The notes under the pieces are model-generated. The model ran no database searches and was not told the DNA's origin. It was given only the letters and a program-made list of their open reading frames with translations. This document shows, piece after piece, positions 1-11,257 of a stretch of DNA of 64,000 bases. How positions within the stretch are numbered: position 1 is the stretch's first letter; each line of letters starts with the position of its first letter. A program made the translations under genes and the position numbers. Source of the stretch: Tetrahymena elliotti 4EA (taxonomy: Eukaryota; Ciliophora; Oligohymenophorea; Hymenostomatida; Tetrahymenidae); NCBI GenBank assembly GCA_000231825.2, contig JH720296.1, positions 1,837,295-1,901,294 of the forward strand, given 5' to 3'.

Positions 1-540
1 CAGAAAGTAGAAATGAAAATATTATAGCTCCTAGACGAGCCCCTATTGAATCTAAGATTGGACCAGTCAACAAAGGTAAAGGAATACAAGGTAAAGTAGG
101 AATTAAAATGAAAAGGCTGTAATCATTACTGCTTAAATTCATTGATTCCATCAATTACTCTTTAACAAATGATTGAAAATTCATACTAAATAGGGAGCCA
201 AATTAAAGCAAAGATAAGACAAGGAGCATAATCAATCTTTTTTTCTCAATGTAGTCTTTTTACTAAGTTTATTCTTTATCTGTTAAAGGAGTAACTTGAT
301 AATATTAAAAATAATTATTAATCTATTTATTTCCAATAAATTGTATTAATTTAATACCAAACTGGTAACATAAGTCAAAAAAACCACAATTATTTCTGAT
401 AATTTTTGATAAAAAAGTGATTATTTAATAATATTAAATTATATATTTATTATGTTATTTTATTCATAATTACTTATTGTTTCTTGATCACTGTTATCAC
501 TGAAAGTTGACTCATAAAGACTTGATAATTTTTTCGTCAT
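1..540 (-). CDS. MFS transporter (MFSD1-like), 5' part only
   Basis: N-terminal part of a major facilitator superfamily transporter; the rest lies beyond the left edge. Exon 1 is 474-540, with ATG at 540 and a phase-1 GTAATT donor. Exon 2 begins at 294 after a TTATCAAG acceptor and runs off the window. The hydrophobic stretch from RLIMLLVLSLL to SMNFQSFVKEQLM and the following PILDSIGARLG, the loop 2-3 MFS signature region, align residue for residue with the neighbouring gene at 3287-5322. The first intron has the same position and phase in both genes, which supports tandem duplication. The substrate cannot be told; MFSD1-type carriers are lysosomal or plasma-membrane proteins. No in-frame TGA is seen in the visible part. 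Confidence is high for the family and moderate for the start. Confidence 0.72.
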
Positions 541-1874
541 TTATTTATAAGTTGAAGAGTTTATTTTTTCAATTAAAATTATACAAATTTTTGTTTATTT
601 AATTTTTTATAATGAAAGTAAATAATACAGTTTTTAATAGGCTTTATCTATGATTTTTTAAGAGTAAATTAAAGAATTACATTTTAGCTTTTACCATCTT
701 ATCAAGCTTTTGTGGTAGAAAAAAGATTGAGAAATTATAATCAAAGATTTATTATCCTGATATAAAAATATAAATAAAATTGATAATTTTTATTTAGAAG
801 ATTAATGGATAAAAGAGATTCTTTTATTAAATTTGGTATTCTAATTATAGAAAATGATCATTTATCATCAATAAATATTTTTGATTTTTACCAAAAATAC
901 AAAGTAATTTTTTAAAACAAAAAAAGTAAACACTCTTCCTAAAATTAGATCTATTTATGTAAGTTAAAAAGCTATCATTATATACACTTTATCCAATAAT
1001 TGATGGTAAATTATTTTAACAATATTACATTTTTTCATTAAATTATAAAAAAAATAGCTTCAAACTAAATTTTTCAATCATAAAATCTATTTCAGAAAAA
1101 TTAGACTAATTATTTAAACATTTTCATTCATTTTGTTTTAAAGTTCTTTTTTATCATCAACTTTTTTTAGACAAAAGGAACTTTAAGATCCTACACACTT
1201 TAATTAATATATATTCTTTTATCATTACTTTAAAGATTTACTAAGAATACATATTATTTTTCTATTAATAATTTGAGAATTTCCTGTTTTCTAAATAATC
1301 AATAAAAAAACCATTGCAATTTTATCTCACTTTCTACATACATATATTTATTTTAAGTAAATTTTTTAAATAAATAGTTTTTAACATTTAATTGTATGCA
1401 ATAATACATTTTGTTAAATTAAATTTAAGCTGAATTTATGTTTTTAATTTTAGAAAGGAAAAATTAAGAAAAAATTTTTGAAAATTTAAAAATAAATCCT
1501 TTTTGTATGATCTTTTAAATATAAGTTTGAAACTATTTTTTTCATTTTTAAATATTTTAATATTATTCTGAAAGCTGATAAGGTTCTTTTGAATGTATTT
1601 TTAGTTATAAACATGTATAAAATAAATACGAAATTTTACTCTTTGATTTATTTTGCTCTTCGAAAATAAAAATTTGTATCTGAATAAAATAATTACTTGT
1701 TTGGTTTTCTCAATTGAATTATACGAGTTTATTATCTTTTCTTTAATTTCAAATTTTAGTTATATCTTGATCAAAAATTACCTTTTGTTCTATTAATTGA
1801 TAAGCTTTTATCTAGAAATTAACTATTTTTATCTTATAATATGCCTAAAAAAAAGACTGAATTTATTAAGAATT
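541..1874. other. A+T-rich intergenic stretch
   Basis: About 1.3 kb of very A+T-rich sequence upstream of the first MFS gene. I see no reading frame with credible composition and no RNA gene. It presumably contains the promoter of the minus-strand MFS gene. Confidence 0.5.
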
Positions 1875-2078
1875 TCAAAGCAAAAAAAGAAATGAAAAAT
1901 GAAAATTAAATTGATTTTTGCAAAAAAATTTTGATTAAGTATGTTTTTAATTCGCAAATAATTGTTACTTCAAAAGAGTTTGTTTTAATTAGATAAATTT
2001 TAATATTTAGTAATTTCTTGTTTGCAGTGCTGAGCCAAAAAGACAAGAGATGAGGAGAAGAGCGATTGTTTTTTCCAT
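1875..2078 (-). CDS. Possible small secreted protein or orphan signal-peptide exon
   Basis: A 67-residue frame from ATG to TGA in the ciliate code. It opens with MEKTIALLLISCLFGSAL, which has a classic signal-peptide shape (charged start, hydrophobic core, small residues). The first 19 codons are clearly less A+T-rich than the surroundings. The remainder is Q/K/N/F-rich and looks like translated A+T-rich sequence. Either this is a tiny secreted protein, or only the first exon of a decayed secreted protein survives. No neighbour suggests a role. Not a known family. Confidence 0.35.
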
Positions 2079-2139
2079 TTTAATAAAAATTTTGTATATA
2101 ATAAATGGAATAATAAAAAGTTTGAAAAAAGTATTGTAA

Positions 2140-2400
2140 GTAAATTATCAATTAGATGTAATTAAAAAATTTAATTAATGTTTTTAAATACATAAAAAAT
2201 ACCATAGATTAAAAGCCTATGATAAAGTAAGCAAGCACTAAATAAAATTGCAGCTATTATTGGAGCCATCTAAATTATCTTTGTGATAATTTAAAGATTC
2301 TCTGTTCAAATTTTCTTGATTCTCTAAAGAAAAACTTCTCTGTACAATAATCTTATCTATTTTTAAATTTACTTTATTTATTTATCTGATTCATCTAAAA
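2140..2400 (-). pseudogene. Decayed third MFS transporter copy (5' fragment)
   Basis: On the minus strand the peptide KIIQMAPIIAAILFSACL matches the start of the first membrane helix of the MFS gene at 3287-5322 (KRIWMLPMVATVLFGAYF). An FQS-like remnant follows in a shifted frame, at the place of NFQSFVKE. Upstream codons read ENLNRESLNYHKDN in a different frame, so the reading frame is broken. Nothing corresponding to the remaining helices follows. I read this as a truncated, frameshifted duplicate left between two intact tandem copies. Confidence 0.55.
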
Positions 2401-3286
2401 ATAAGAATGAAAAACAGGTAGGTACTTACAATAACCAAAATACAATATCAATATAAATATTTCTAAATAATTTTTTGTTTCTCAGAAACTTGAAAGTAAA
2501 AATCATGTATTAATAATGATTACATTTTAATAAAAATATTTACATAGATATAAAAAGCTAAATTCTGTAAATCATCTTTTTCATTCTTAATTAAATTTAA
2601 TAACAACATTTTTTTATTCTTTTATTTACTTTTTTGTATAATCTATCATTAGTTTTATATAAAGCAAAATTAATTAAAATATTTACAGCTTTTTAAGTAC
2701 ACAGTATTAACTTTTAGATCATTAAGAATTTTTATGAAAAAGAAAAATGTTGATTAAGTAAGAATGGGTAAAGTGGATAAAAATATTAATAATATTCAAG
2801 CTTTCATTATAGTTTATCATTATTCTAAATAAATAATAAAAAGAAAAATAAAAAAATAAAAATAAAAATTTTTGGTTCTCTGAATTAATTAAAAATCTCT
2901 TGAAATAAATTTTCGAAAGATTTAAAATGAAGAGTAAGATTTTATTATAAATTTTAAATTTTGGTTTTTTTCTGATCAAAAATTGTCTTTTTATTAAACA
3001 TGTTAATTAATTAATAAGATTTTAAATCAAAATTGATTACTTCTGTTGAAAAATTATCTTTAAAAACAATTATTTAAATTATTAAGAGACTTACAAGTAT
3101 CAATAAAAACATGAAAGAGGGAAATTTAATTAATTTATCCTCAAAAACTGACTGTATGTGTAACTTAATTTTTGAATAATTTTGGTTTTTAAAGTAATTG
3201 ATAAAATTTGATAAATATTAATATAAATGAGTTTTACTTTTTTAATCTTTTATAAATTTATTAATAATTAAAAAAATATAATCTTT
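2401..3286. other. A+T-rich intergenic stretch
   Basis: Intergenic sequence between the MFS relic and the 3' end of the intact MFS gene. Only A+T-rich sequence with chance frames rich in F, I, L and N is seen. No gene is supported. Confidence 0.5.
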
Positions 3287-5322
3287 TCAAATAAGTCTGT
3301 TAGTGATTTCGTTGTTGTTGTTGTTTATTCTATTTTATCTTTTGACAAAAACATAGTCAACATAACGCTAAGGAGTAGTAGAATTAATTATAGATCCATG
3401 TTTACGATCATAATAATAAATTAAGCCTGATAAGCATAATGATATAAAGAAGAGTATTACATAACAAAGCAAAAAGCTATTATATCCTTAATCATCATCA
3501 CCCAAGAGTAAACCACTCAAATAATTTAAAAGAGCAAGACCTAAAAATTAATCATTAAATAAATTAAAAAATTTAAATGTAAAATATTACCTCCATTTTT
3601 AGTTGCATAGCAAATAGCAAAAGCTGTACTGAGGAGTTCTTTCTGAGAAATCAAAGGTAGAGTAGGATAAAGGAAAGCACACATAGCACTTAAGAATATA
3701 CCAAAAATAATTAATGCTGTGTATACTACAAAATCGTTTTCTCCAGTTGGCATCAACCATAAAATAAAGACAGAAATAAATGAAAGGAAGGTAGTGGCTC
3801 CTAAGAATATGCATCTAAAACCAAACTTATCAGCTAAGAAACCGAAAATTGGAGTACTAAAGGCTATCCAATAAGGAATAGATACTAGTTCACCAGCCAA
3901 AGTTTTTTCAATCATGAATTTATGAATTAATACACTTTAAAGATAATTTTCAAAGGCATAGAAAGCACCAAACATCATGGGACATTAGACTGAGTACATC
4001 CAAAACAATTTATCAAACTTTTTAAAATCACTTAATTTAAATTTCTTCTTTTCTACTATTGTTCCTTCTGATTCAACACTAGTTTAAGAGCTTCTATATT
4101 TATCAGAGTTTCTATCAAAATAGAAGATAACACATGCCTATATTAGAGTAACAGCACATAAGGCTAAACCAAGAGACAAAGGAGCCATCAAATTATCGTT
4201 AATGTTGTAAAGCTATGGGTAGATAATACCAGAAGTGGAACTTGCAATTTTACAAAACAGACTTGTTAATGTAAAAGCAAAAGCTAAACCTTTTGCAGTA
4301 AACCACTTTCCAACAACGCCACCTATTAAACGAAATAATATTATTAAAAAGAAGAAATAAAAGAATTATTAAAAGGTTGAAAAATGTAAGATTAATCAGA
4401 TAAATATCAATCAGATGTAATTAAATTTGACAATGATATTTAAATGATGCAATAATTAATAATTTTAGCTAATTCACTTATTAATTTTTATTTGTCTTTT
4501 AGTATAATTCTAAAAAAAGGATTTTGTATAATATCTATATATCTATCACCTCAAATTTTTGTACCAATTTTCACATTCGCGTTATAGTAACAAAAATATA
4601 AAAATTGGTGGTATTTATTGTTAGCCTTTGTAATCGAAATATTTTTATTAATTCAAGAATTAATTTAAATTAATATTTACCATGAGCTATACCCTGGCAC
4701 TCTACTGCAGTTTGAAGTATTGTTTTGCCAAGAAGAAGAGTAATAAAAGACCCACTGCCTATAGAAACCATGCAAATAGCTATACCAACAGAAAGAAGAA
4801 AAGTAAATAAAAGAACTCCCCTACGAGGTCCAATTTAATCTAAAAGAGGACCGATTAACAAAGGTAAAGGAATATTAGGAAGAGTAGGAATTAAGACAAA
4901 TAATGAATAATCACTGTTAGTCATATTCATTGAACTCATTAATTATTCTTTAACAAAAGATTAAAAATTAATGCTAAAATAAGCACCAAACAAGACTGTA
5001 GCTACCATTGGAAGCATCCAAATTCTTTTGGTCTTAATATATTAATTCTCTGTTGAAGTTTCTTAATACTCTTAAGATTAAATTCTTGGTCCATTCAAGT
5101 TATCTATAATTTGATAAGTTTTTTTGCATTATTATTTTAGTAATTGATTAATCGAAAAATGAGAGTTAATATTTGTTGCTGGTTATTGATGATAATCAAT
5201 AGACTACATAATCATTTTAATAAAAACCTATTTAATTATTTAATAATTTTACTAGTATCAAATGTATCTTGCTCATTATAGTCACTCACATCTGACTAAT
5301 TTACATTTTTAACGTCCAACAT
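3287..5322 (-). CDS. MFS transporter, MFSD1-like
   Basis: Twelve-helix-type major facilitator of 492 residues. Exons are 5322-5253, 5103-4681, 4322-3591 and 3540-3287; their phases join without a break (1,479 nt). Visible MFS marks are LLDQIGPRRG in the loop 2-3 signature region, the glycine-rich GIAHGGVVGKWF helix, and a second-half signature FLADKFGFR. A cytoplasmic loop with charged residues (residues about 225-260) separates the halves. The C-terminus carries a short asparagine run encoded by AAC repeats, ending at TGA. The likely role is small-solute or nutrient transport across a lysosomal, vacuolar or surface membrane; the substrate is not inferable. The gene lies in tandem with a paralogue at the left edge and with a relic copy, so the family expanded locally. 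The start was chosen because its phase-1 first intron matches the paralogue. Confidence 0.85.
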
Positions 5323-7237
5323 ACTGTTCTGAATAGTTTAGTTTGACTTTGTTTTCAAAATTATATTTTAATGTTTGCTTATTTAATTTGTTAATTACAA
5401 TTGCAAGAAGAATTTACATAACTCACTAGTTAATTAAATCCAGCAAATATTAAAAATTTATGATCTCTGTCTCTCTCTCTTAGCTTTTTGGTGGTTTTAG
5501 ATGACTACGTTATCCATGAAATCCTATAAATATGATACTAAATTTGTATTACTTAAAATAGAGTATAAAGTGTAAGATATTTTTCTGATCAAAAAAAAAT
5601 GAAAGTATGAATAAAAAGATTTAAATTAGCCAAATTAAATTTAAAAAAAATAAGATAACAAATAGGCAATGAGTTTTAGACAAAAATATATTTTTGTCGT
5701 TTTAAAAAAACAATAATGAATCCAACAAACAATAATCAATTATTATTGTTAAAAACTGATAATTAATTGTTTTCTTGTTTAAATATTAATTAATAAAATA
5801 TCTTTTTTTAATTATTTTCATTCAGTATTCAAGTTAAGATCCTCCATACATTAATTAATTTCTTTTTTTCTGTAAATTGTTCAATTCTACACATTAATAT
5901 TACAATTTAGAAACTTGAAATTTATGTACAAATTAATGTAACTATGTTAATATTTACTTTTTTCTATGAGATCAGATATATCTAAACCAAATTTCTTTTT
6001 TTCAATAATCACAAATACTATTCATTTGTATTCATTAAAAAATTTTAATCAATAATTTATCACAAATTTCTTTAAATTTTAGCTTACAATTTTTTTATTT
6101 TTAAATATTTTTTTTTGAATAATAATACCAATTAAATGTTCAATTTTTTCAATTTAAATTATATTAAAGATGCACATCCATTATTTGATGCTAATATTCT
6201 TTAATAAATACAAGTTTCAAAAAAAAAATAATATGAAAACAAATGAATTCATTAAGAAAATTTTAAAATATAAAAGCAAAATGTTTAGAAATGTTGTAAT
6301 TTGCAGCTGCTTCTCAGATTATTTTCTTTTTTTATTTAGAATTTATATTTTAAAAAATGAATTAATTTGAAATAATTTAGATTTTTTTTTAAATTACTAA
6401 TAAAATAGTTACAAAAACAAAAAATGTAAATATTTAAGGAATTGAAAAATCCAGAATAATTAAGAACTACAAAATTTGAATAGAATGAATAATAATAATA
6501 CATTAATTAAATAAAAGTAATACATTTTTATAATTATTTTCACTTTAAGCAATTATTTAAACAATATTTTTTGCATCAACTTAGCTAAAATTTTATAATA
6601 TCATTCATGATTACATTCATTAATTTTTGTGATAATTTTTTCATATTTGATAACTTTTATGATATTTTGTAAATTAAAAAAAAGTGAATTAGCAAAAGAG
6701 ATGGTGCAACAAAAAGCATTTAAATTTTACATATTTTATGTATTATTTTTTAAAATCATACCATAAAGAATAACAGAATTTGAAATCATCTCCTTTTAGA
6801 AAATTTAAAAATTAATAAAATTATATATTACAAATTCTAAATTTAAATTAAAATAAAATTGAGATATTATTAAAAGTCTATATTGATTATATTTGTATTA
6901 TTTTTTTGAACATAATAACTAAAAATAATAAGATGTTATTGATATTAGTTTTTTAATTAATAAATATTTAAAGAATCTATTTAGAATAAAATAAATATCC
7001 TAAGTTAATAATCAATAAAAAAATATTTTCTTTATTAATTGTTTAAAATATTTTGAATTTATTTGAATAAAGATAAGTGAGGTTTAAGTTAATCTAGAAA
7101 ACATAGACTAAATAGATGATATATGGATGAATAAGTTATGTTGATTGAAATAAAAATTTATAATAAGTATATTACAATATTTAAAAGGATTTTTAGATTT
7201 ATTAGAATTAAGAATAAAATAAAATTAAGATTATCAA
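5323..7237. other. A+T-rich intergenic stretch, about 1.9 kb
   Basis: Sequence upstream of the MFS gene and downstream of the Tim44-like gene. It includes a short (TC)n run near 5466-5478. The small open frames here have only low-complexity K/N/F/I composition. No gene or RNA is supported. Confidence 0.5.
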
Positions 7238-8041
7238 TCAATCAGATTTAGATTGTTCTTCAGATTATCCTTTATTAGGTGGCTATCTAAAATAAGGATT
7301 TCCTTCTAAAAATTAATCCATGTCAGTTAAAACCCAATCAAAATTAGGGGTGTATGTTTCAAATCTCCATACATGACTTATTTCTTTATTCAATGTATCT
7401 TCACCATGAATAAGATCACCATCTTCATCAGTAACATACAGTCTTCTTGTTGTTTAGAAGTAAACATTTAAAGATAAGATTTAATTATGATAAAGATTCA
7501 TAAAATTAGAAAAATTGACAAAGTATGTTCTTGAAGATAATCTTCCTCTTAATTCCATAACTTTTCCTGCATTCTCTTCTCTATTAATACGAGCTCCAAA
7601 AATACCATGAGCTTCAAGCATAATTTTCATATCTATTTCTTTGTATTGGGTTGCATTTATAATTTAATTTTAAACAAATTAGGAAACTTATTAATTTCTA
7701 ATGTTAAGATCTTCTCCATCTTCACCTGAATCAAAGATCTCCTCATAATTAGCACGAGTATCTTCTAAATAGTTTATTTTCATATTTTTCTTTTAAATTT
7801 AATCTATTCCTTCTATTGTTCTTTTATACAATCTCTTTTCCATAATGGATTCAAGATATTCCCTATCGTTTTCGGCTATTGCTTATAAAACATCTGAATA
7901 AACCCTAGAAAATTAAGTATGAGTGCCTTCTCCCAAGTATTATATTGATTTTGATCTGTCTACTAACCTACCAGGATAATATAACTACAGCTAGTCAAAT
8001 TGCATTCCTCTAAATGCGTATGGCAAAATTAATTTTTTCAT
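7238..8041 (-). CDS. Tim44/mL45-like protein, probably mitochondrial
   Basis: Single exon, 267 residues. The N-terminus (MKKLILPYAFRGMQFDQLQL) is basic and hydrophobic, as expected near a mitochondrial presequence. A region AIAENDREYLESIMEKRLYKR followed much later by HVWRFETYTPNFDWVLTDMD recalls the Tim44-like fold shared by Tim44, mL45 and Mba1: a helical 'how much is at risk' motif, then a sheet ending W.FE....W.L.D.D. A charged insertion (residues about 95-115, DSGEDGED) separates the halves. Those families bind the inner mitochondrial membrane and take part in protein import or membrane-attached translation. The assignment is by pattern only; an unrelated NTF2-like protein is possible. 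The flanks are intergenic and no operon-like grouping is expected. Confidence 0.55.
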
Positions 8042-8792
8042 TCTAGAAAATATACTTCTTATGAATTAAATATCTACAAATTTTATTTTAAATAAGATAT
8101 ATCAATATTATTTTTTGCTGAATTCAATCCAAATAAACAAGCAAGCTAATTAATTTATAAATACATAACTTTTCTTTGGAAACTAAATTAACATTCTAAC
8201 ATATTCTTTCAATTTACTAACATAATTACCTTCATTATTTCTTTTTGTTTTCTAATTTACATTTCATTATTAAAAATTTCAAAAATCTATTTTTATTCTC
8301 AAATTAAAAAAATTAACAAAAACTTTTCTTGATTTTTCTAAAAATTAACTGGTTTTCTTTCCTTCCTGACAGTTTCTTTTACCATTTCAACAAAAAAATC
8401 ACTTTATTTTTAATTAAATTTCTTATCTTTCTCTTTATAAATGAATGTTACATGTTCAAAAATAAAAATGAAGAAGGAGCAACTCATCACTTTAAATGTT
8501 AAAATATAATTCAAAAACATCCAAATCAATTATTTTTTTATTAGCCAATAGGGTTTAATAAAAATTCTACTCAAAGATAGATCACCAAGCTTACATCTAA
8601 TTAATTTAACTCGGTTTTGATGATAATGATTTTAGCATCAAAAAATAAATTTTAATTCTTTATAGCAGTAATCTTTATTTATTTTAACAACTTCATAAAT
8701 TAGATGCTTCAGGTAAAAAAATATTATTTTTATTTTAAATAACAAAGATTTTTACGTTGAACATAAATTTATAAATAATTTTTACAAATTTT
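8042..8792. other. Intergenic stretch
   Basis: A+T-rich sequence between two minus-strand genes. It should hold the promoter of the Tim44-like gene and the 3' end of the B-box gene. Nothing else is recognisable. Confidence 0.5.
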
Positions 8793-10525
8793 TCAAAAAT
8801 CTTCATATTCATCAGTTTCTTAGAGATACTCTATTGAAACAATTTATTATGAAGGGTTGTTACCAAATCCAAATGCTAGTCTGTAATTATTAACTGCATC
8901 AACATTTTAAGCAGATTTAATTACATTTGTGTAAGAAGGATAATCAGAAATAAAAATTGATTTTTTTTCAATATTAACTCTCATTTCTAAATATTTTGGA
9001 ATCGCTCCAGCTGCAAAATGATTACCACGAATTAAACTAGAATTGTTATGATCTTAAGTATCAATACATAAATTTTATGAACTACTAATATATCTAAAGT
9101 CATCATTCTTTAAAGATCTATCCAAATATTACGTATTTAGTAACCCCAATCTTAAAGAACGGCAGCTTTCGTAAGTATAAATTTTCAATATCAAAATGTA
9201 GCTTTTTTTAGGATTTAACTCACAGTCTAGGTAAATCTATCCTTCATTAGCTGCAGAAACTGTAAAGTTTTCAATAGTAGGTCTTGTTCTGAAATTAGAA
9301 GGGATGATATTAAATTAAAATCTTTAATTTAAATTTATTATTTTTTTCAAGTCATCTAGTAATGGCGAAAGAGGTCTTATACTTTGATTTCGTTACAAAA
9401 GTTAGACTGAAAATAATTTTACACCTTAAGAAGTTTATTTAAATATTTTTTCAACCTTTTATATAATTTCAGTAAATAACTATGAGGACATGTTTGTGAT
9501 GGATTTATTAATTTCTTACCCAGTATACTTTATATTATAACTTTATATTTCTTTTTCAAGTTTTTGAATCAAATCATTTCTTGTTTCAGAATCTACCAAA
9601 CTAAATTAGTTAGGATAGTTTACTTTCAACCTATTAACAATATCCTCTAAATCCTAAAATATATATGAATCTATTGATTTTTCAAATTACTTAAAACTCA
9701 TTTAATATCTTTTATCAATAATTTAGTTTACTCAGATATTATCTGTTGATACTTACTACTTTTGTTTACTAGATAAACTGCCTATTGTGCTATCAAAGTG
9801 TTGCAATCTATTGAGCTGTTTTAGGTTTTTACTAATGACTCATAATTTGGTATTACTGAACGAATTTGTTCATTTTCAAAAAAATCTATGCTTTACAAAA
9901 GCAAATTCACACTGCTTTTTACTTCCAAAGGTTGCTAAAATTATTTTTTTTCAAATATTTCAGCTAAATTTCTCCTCTTTTCTAAATAATCTAAATGATC
10001 AATTTTAGATGCTTCAATTTCACTTAAAAGTTCATTAAATTTTTCATTTGTAGAATTTGAAGATATTCCATTTGAGAAAACATCAAAGAGCTTTTCTCTT
10101 AAAAAAAATTTATTATAATTTGATTGCTATTGCTCTATTTCATCATAAAACGCGTTTAAAATACTCAATGTCTATAAGTACTTTTTTTAGATTGATTCAT
10201 GAGTACAACATTCAAGTTATTTAAAGTAGCTAGATATTTTTGACTCCATATCACTTCTACACATAGATCTACCTGAATATAAATGATCTATTAATTCATA
10301 ACTGATACCTTTAGGCCAATTTTATATTGGCTGCTACTAATCATTTTCTTAAACTTCTGAAATTAAAATAAAATTATTGACATTTTATGAGCTTCTTCCC
10401 TTAAGCTAGCAAATAGAGCATACTAATTTCTATGTTTAGTCTAAATCCAAGCATCCATATTCAATTTTTCTATTCTTATGATTCTAACAGCTTTATTAAG
10501 AATCAACTTATGTTATCTATTCCAT
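8793..10525 (-). CDS. B-box-type zinc-binding protein with coiled coil and C-terminal beta domain (TRIM-like)
   Basis: Two exons (10525-9757 and 9646-8793) joined by a GTAAGT intron give 540 residues. The N-terminus has a B-box-like zinc pattern: CQNHKNRKIEYGCLD, then LVCSICQLKG, and a later LECCTHES. The middle, residues about 90-330, is rich in E, K, Q, L and N and reads as helical or coiled coil. The last 160 residues (from about RPTIENFTVSAANEGQIYLD) look like an SPRY- or beta-sandwich-type domain with AFGFGNN near the end. This order resembles TRIM proteins without a visible RING; ciliates have large families of such B-box proteins with unknown targets. The intron was needed because the frame closes with TGA on one side and the A+T-rich segment has good splice sites. 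The product may be a scaffold or ubiquitin-related adaptor; the function is not established. Confidence 0.6.
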
Positions 10526-11257
10526 TCTTTGTTTATTTTATTTCGTTTATTTTGTAAAGAAAAGAATAATCAAATTATCAAAAACTTATTTAATAAATTC
10601 AAATAAAAATTTAAATCAAAATTATATCTAAAAAAACATTACAGATAATTTTTATTTAATCTTATTTGAGAAATATTTTAGATTTTAGAAGAAAATAATT
10701 TATTTTGCATCCATAAAAATATTAATTAGCATCTTAAAATATATTTAAATTATATAGAGTGTTTCAAATAATTTTGCATAATGATTGATAAATAAAATCT
10801 CCTTAACATACAATTATTCACTTCACAATAGCTCATTAGCTCTTTTACCTAAAATGAGGGACTGGTAATGAGGTTTTATGATATTATATTATTCAGCAAA
10901 TAAAAAAATACTTAAAAGCTAGGACAACATCAAATTTTAATATTTTTAAAGAATTTGAAAAAATATAATATTTCAAAATTTAGTTTTAATAATTTCAATT
11001 TGTTCTTTTTCTAATAAGTAAATTTTTTAAAAGAAAATAATTTATTGTCAACACTTAAGAATATTAATTAAGATTTAGTATATTTTCTAACACATTTAAA
11101 TCAATTTTACTTATTTTTTGGATTTTTAATGAATTTAACATATCTCAAAATAATTTTAATAATTTTAAAAATGTTTTAATCAAAAGAAAACAGTTCATTA
11201 TGAATCCATAAATCATATTTAAATTCGCATTTAAAAATAAATTCAAATATAAAAATA
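10526..11257. other. Intergenic stretch
   Basis: A+T-rich sequence between the start of the B-box gene and the stop of the large LRR gene. No features are seen. Confidence 0.5.

Noticed and set aside
2722..2979. Minus-strand open frame of about 85 codons in the gap before the MFS gene
   Set aside because: Composition is only F, I, L, K, N and S as expected from A+T-rich sequence; no conserved motif.
6170..6370. Plus-strand open frame of about 66 codons
   Set aside because: Low-complexity K/F/N/I content in a gene-free A+T-rich stretch; no sign of selection.
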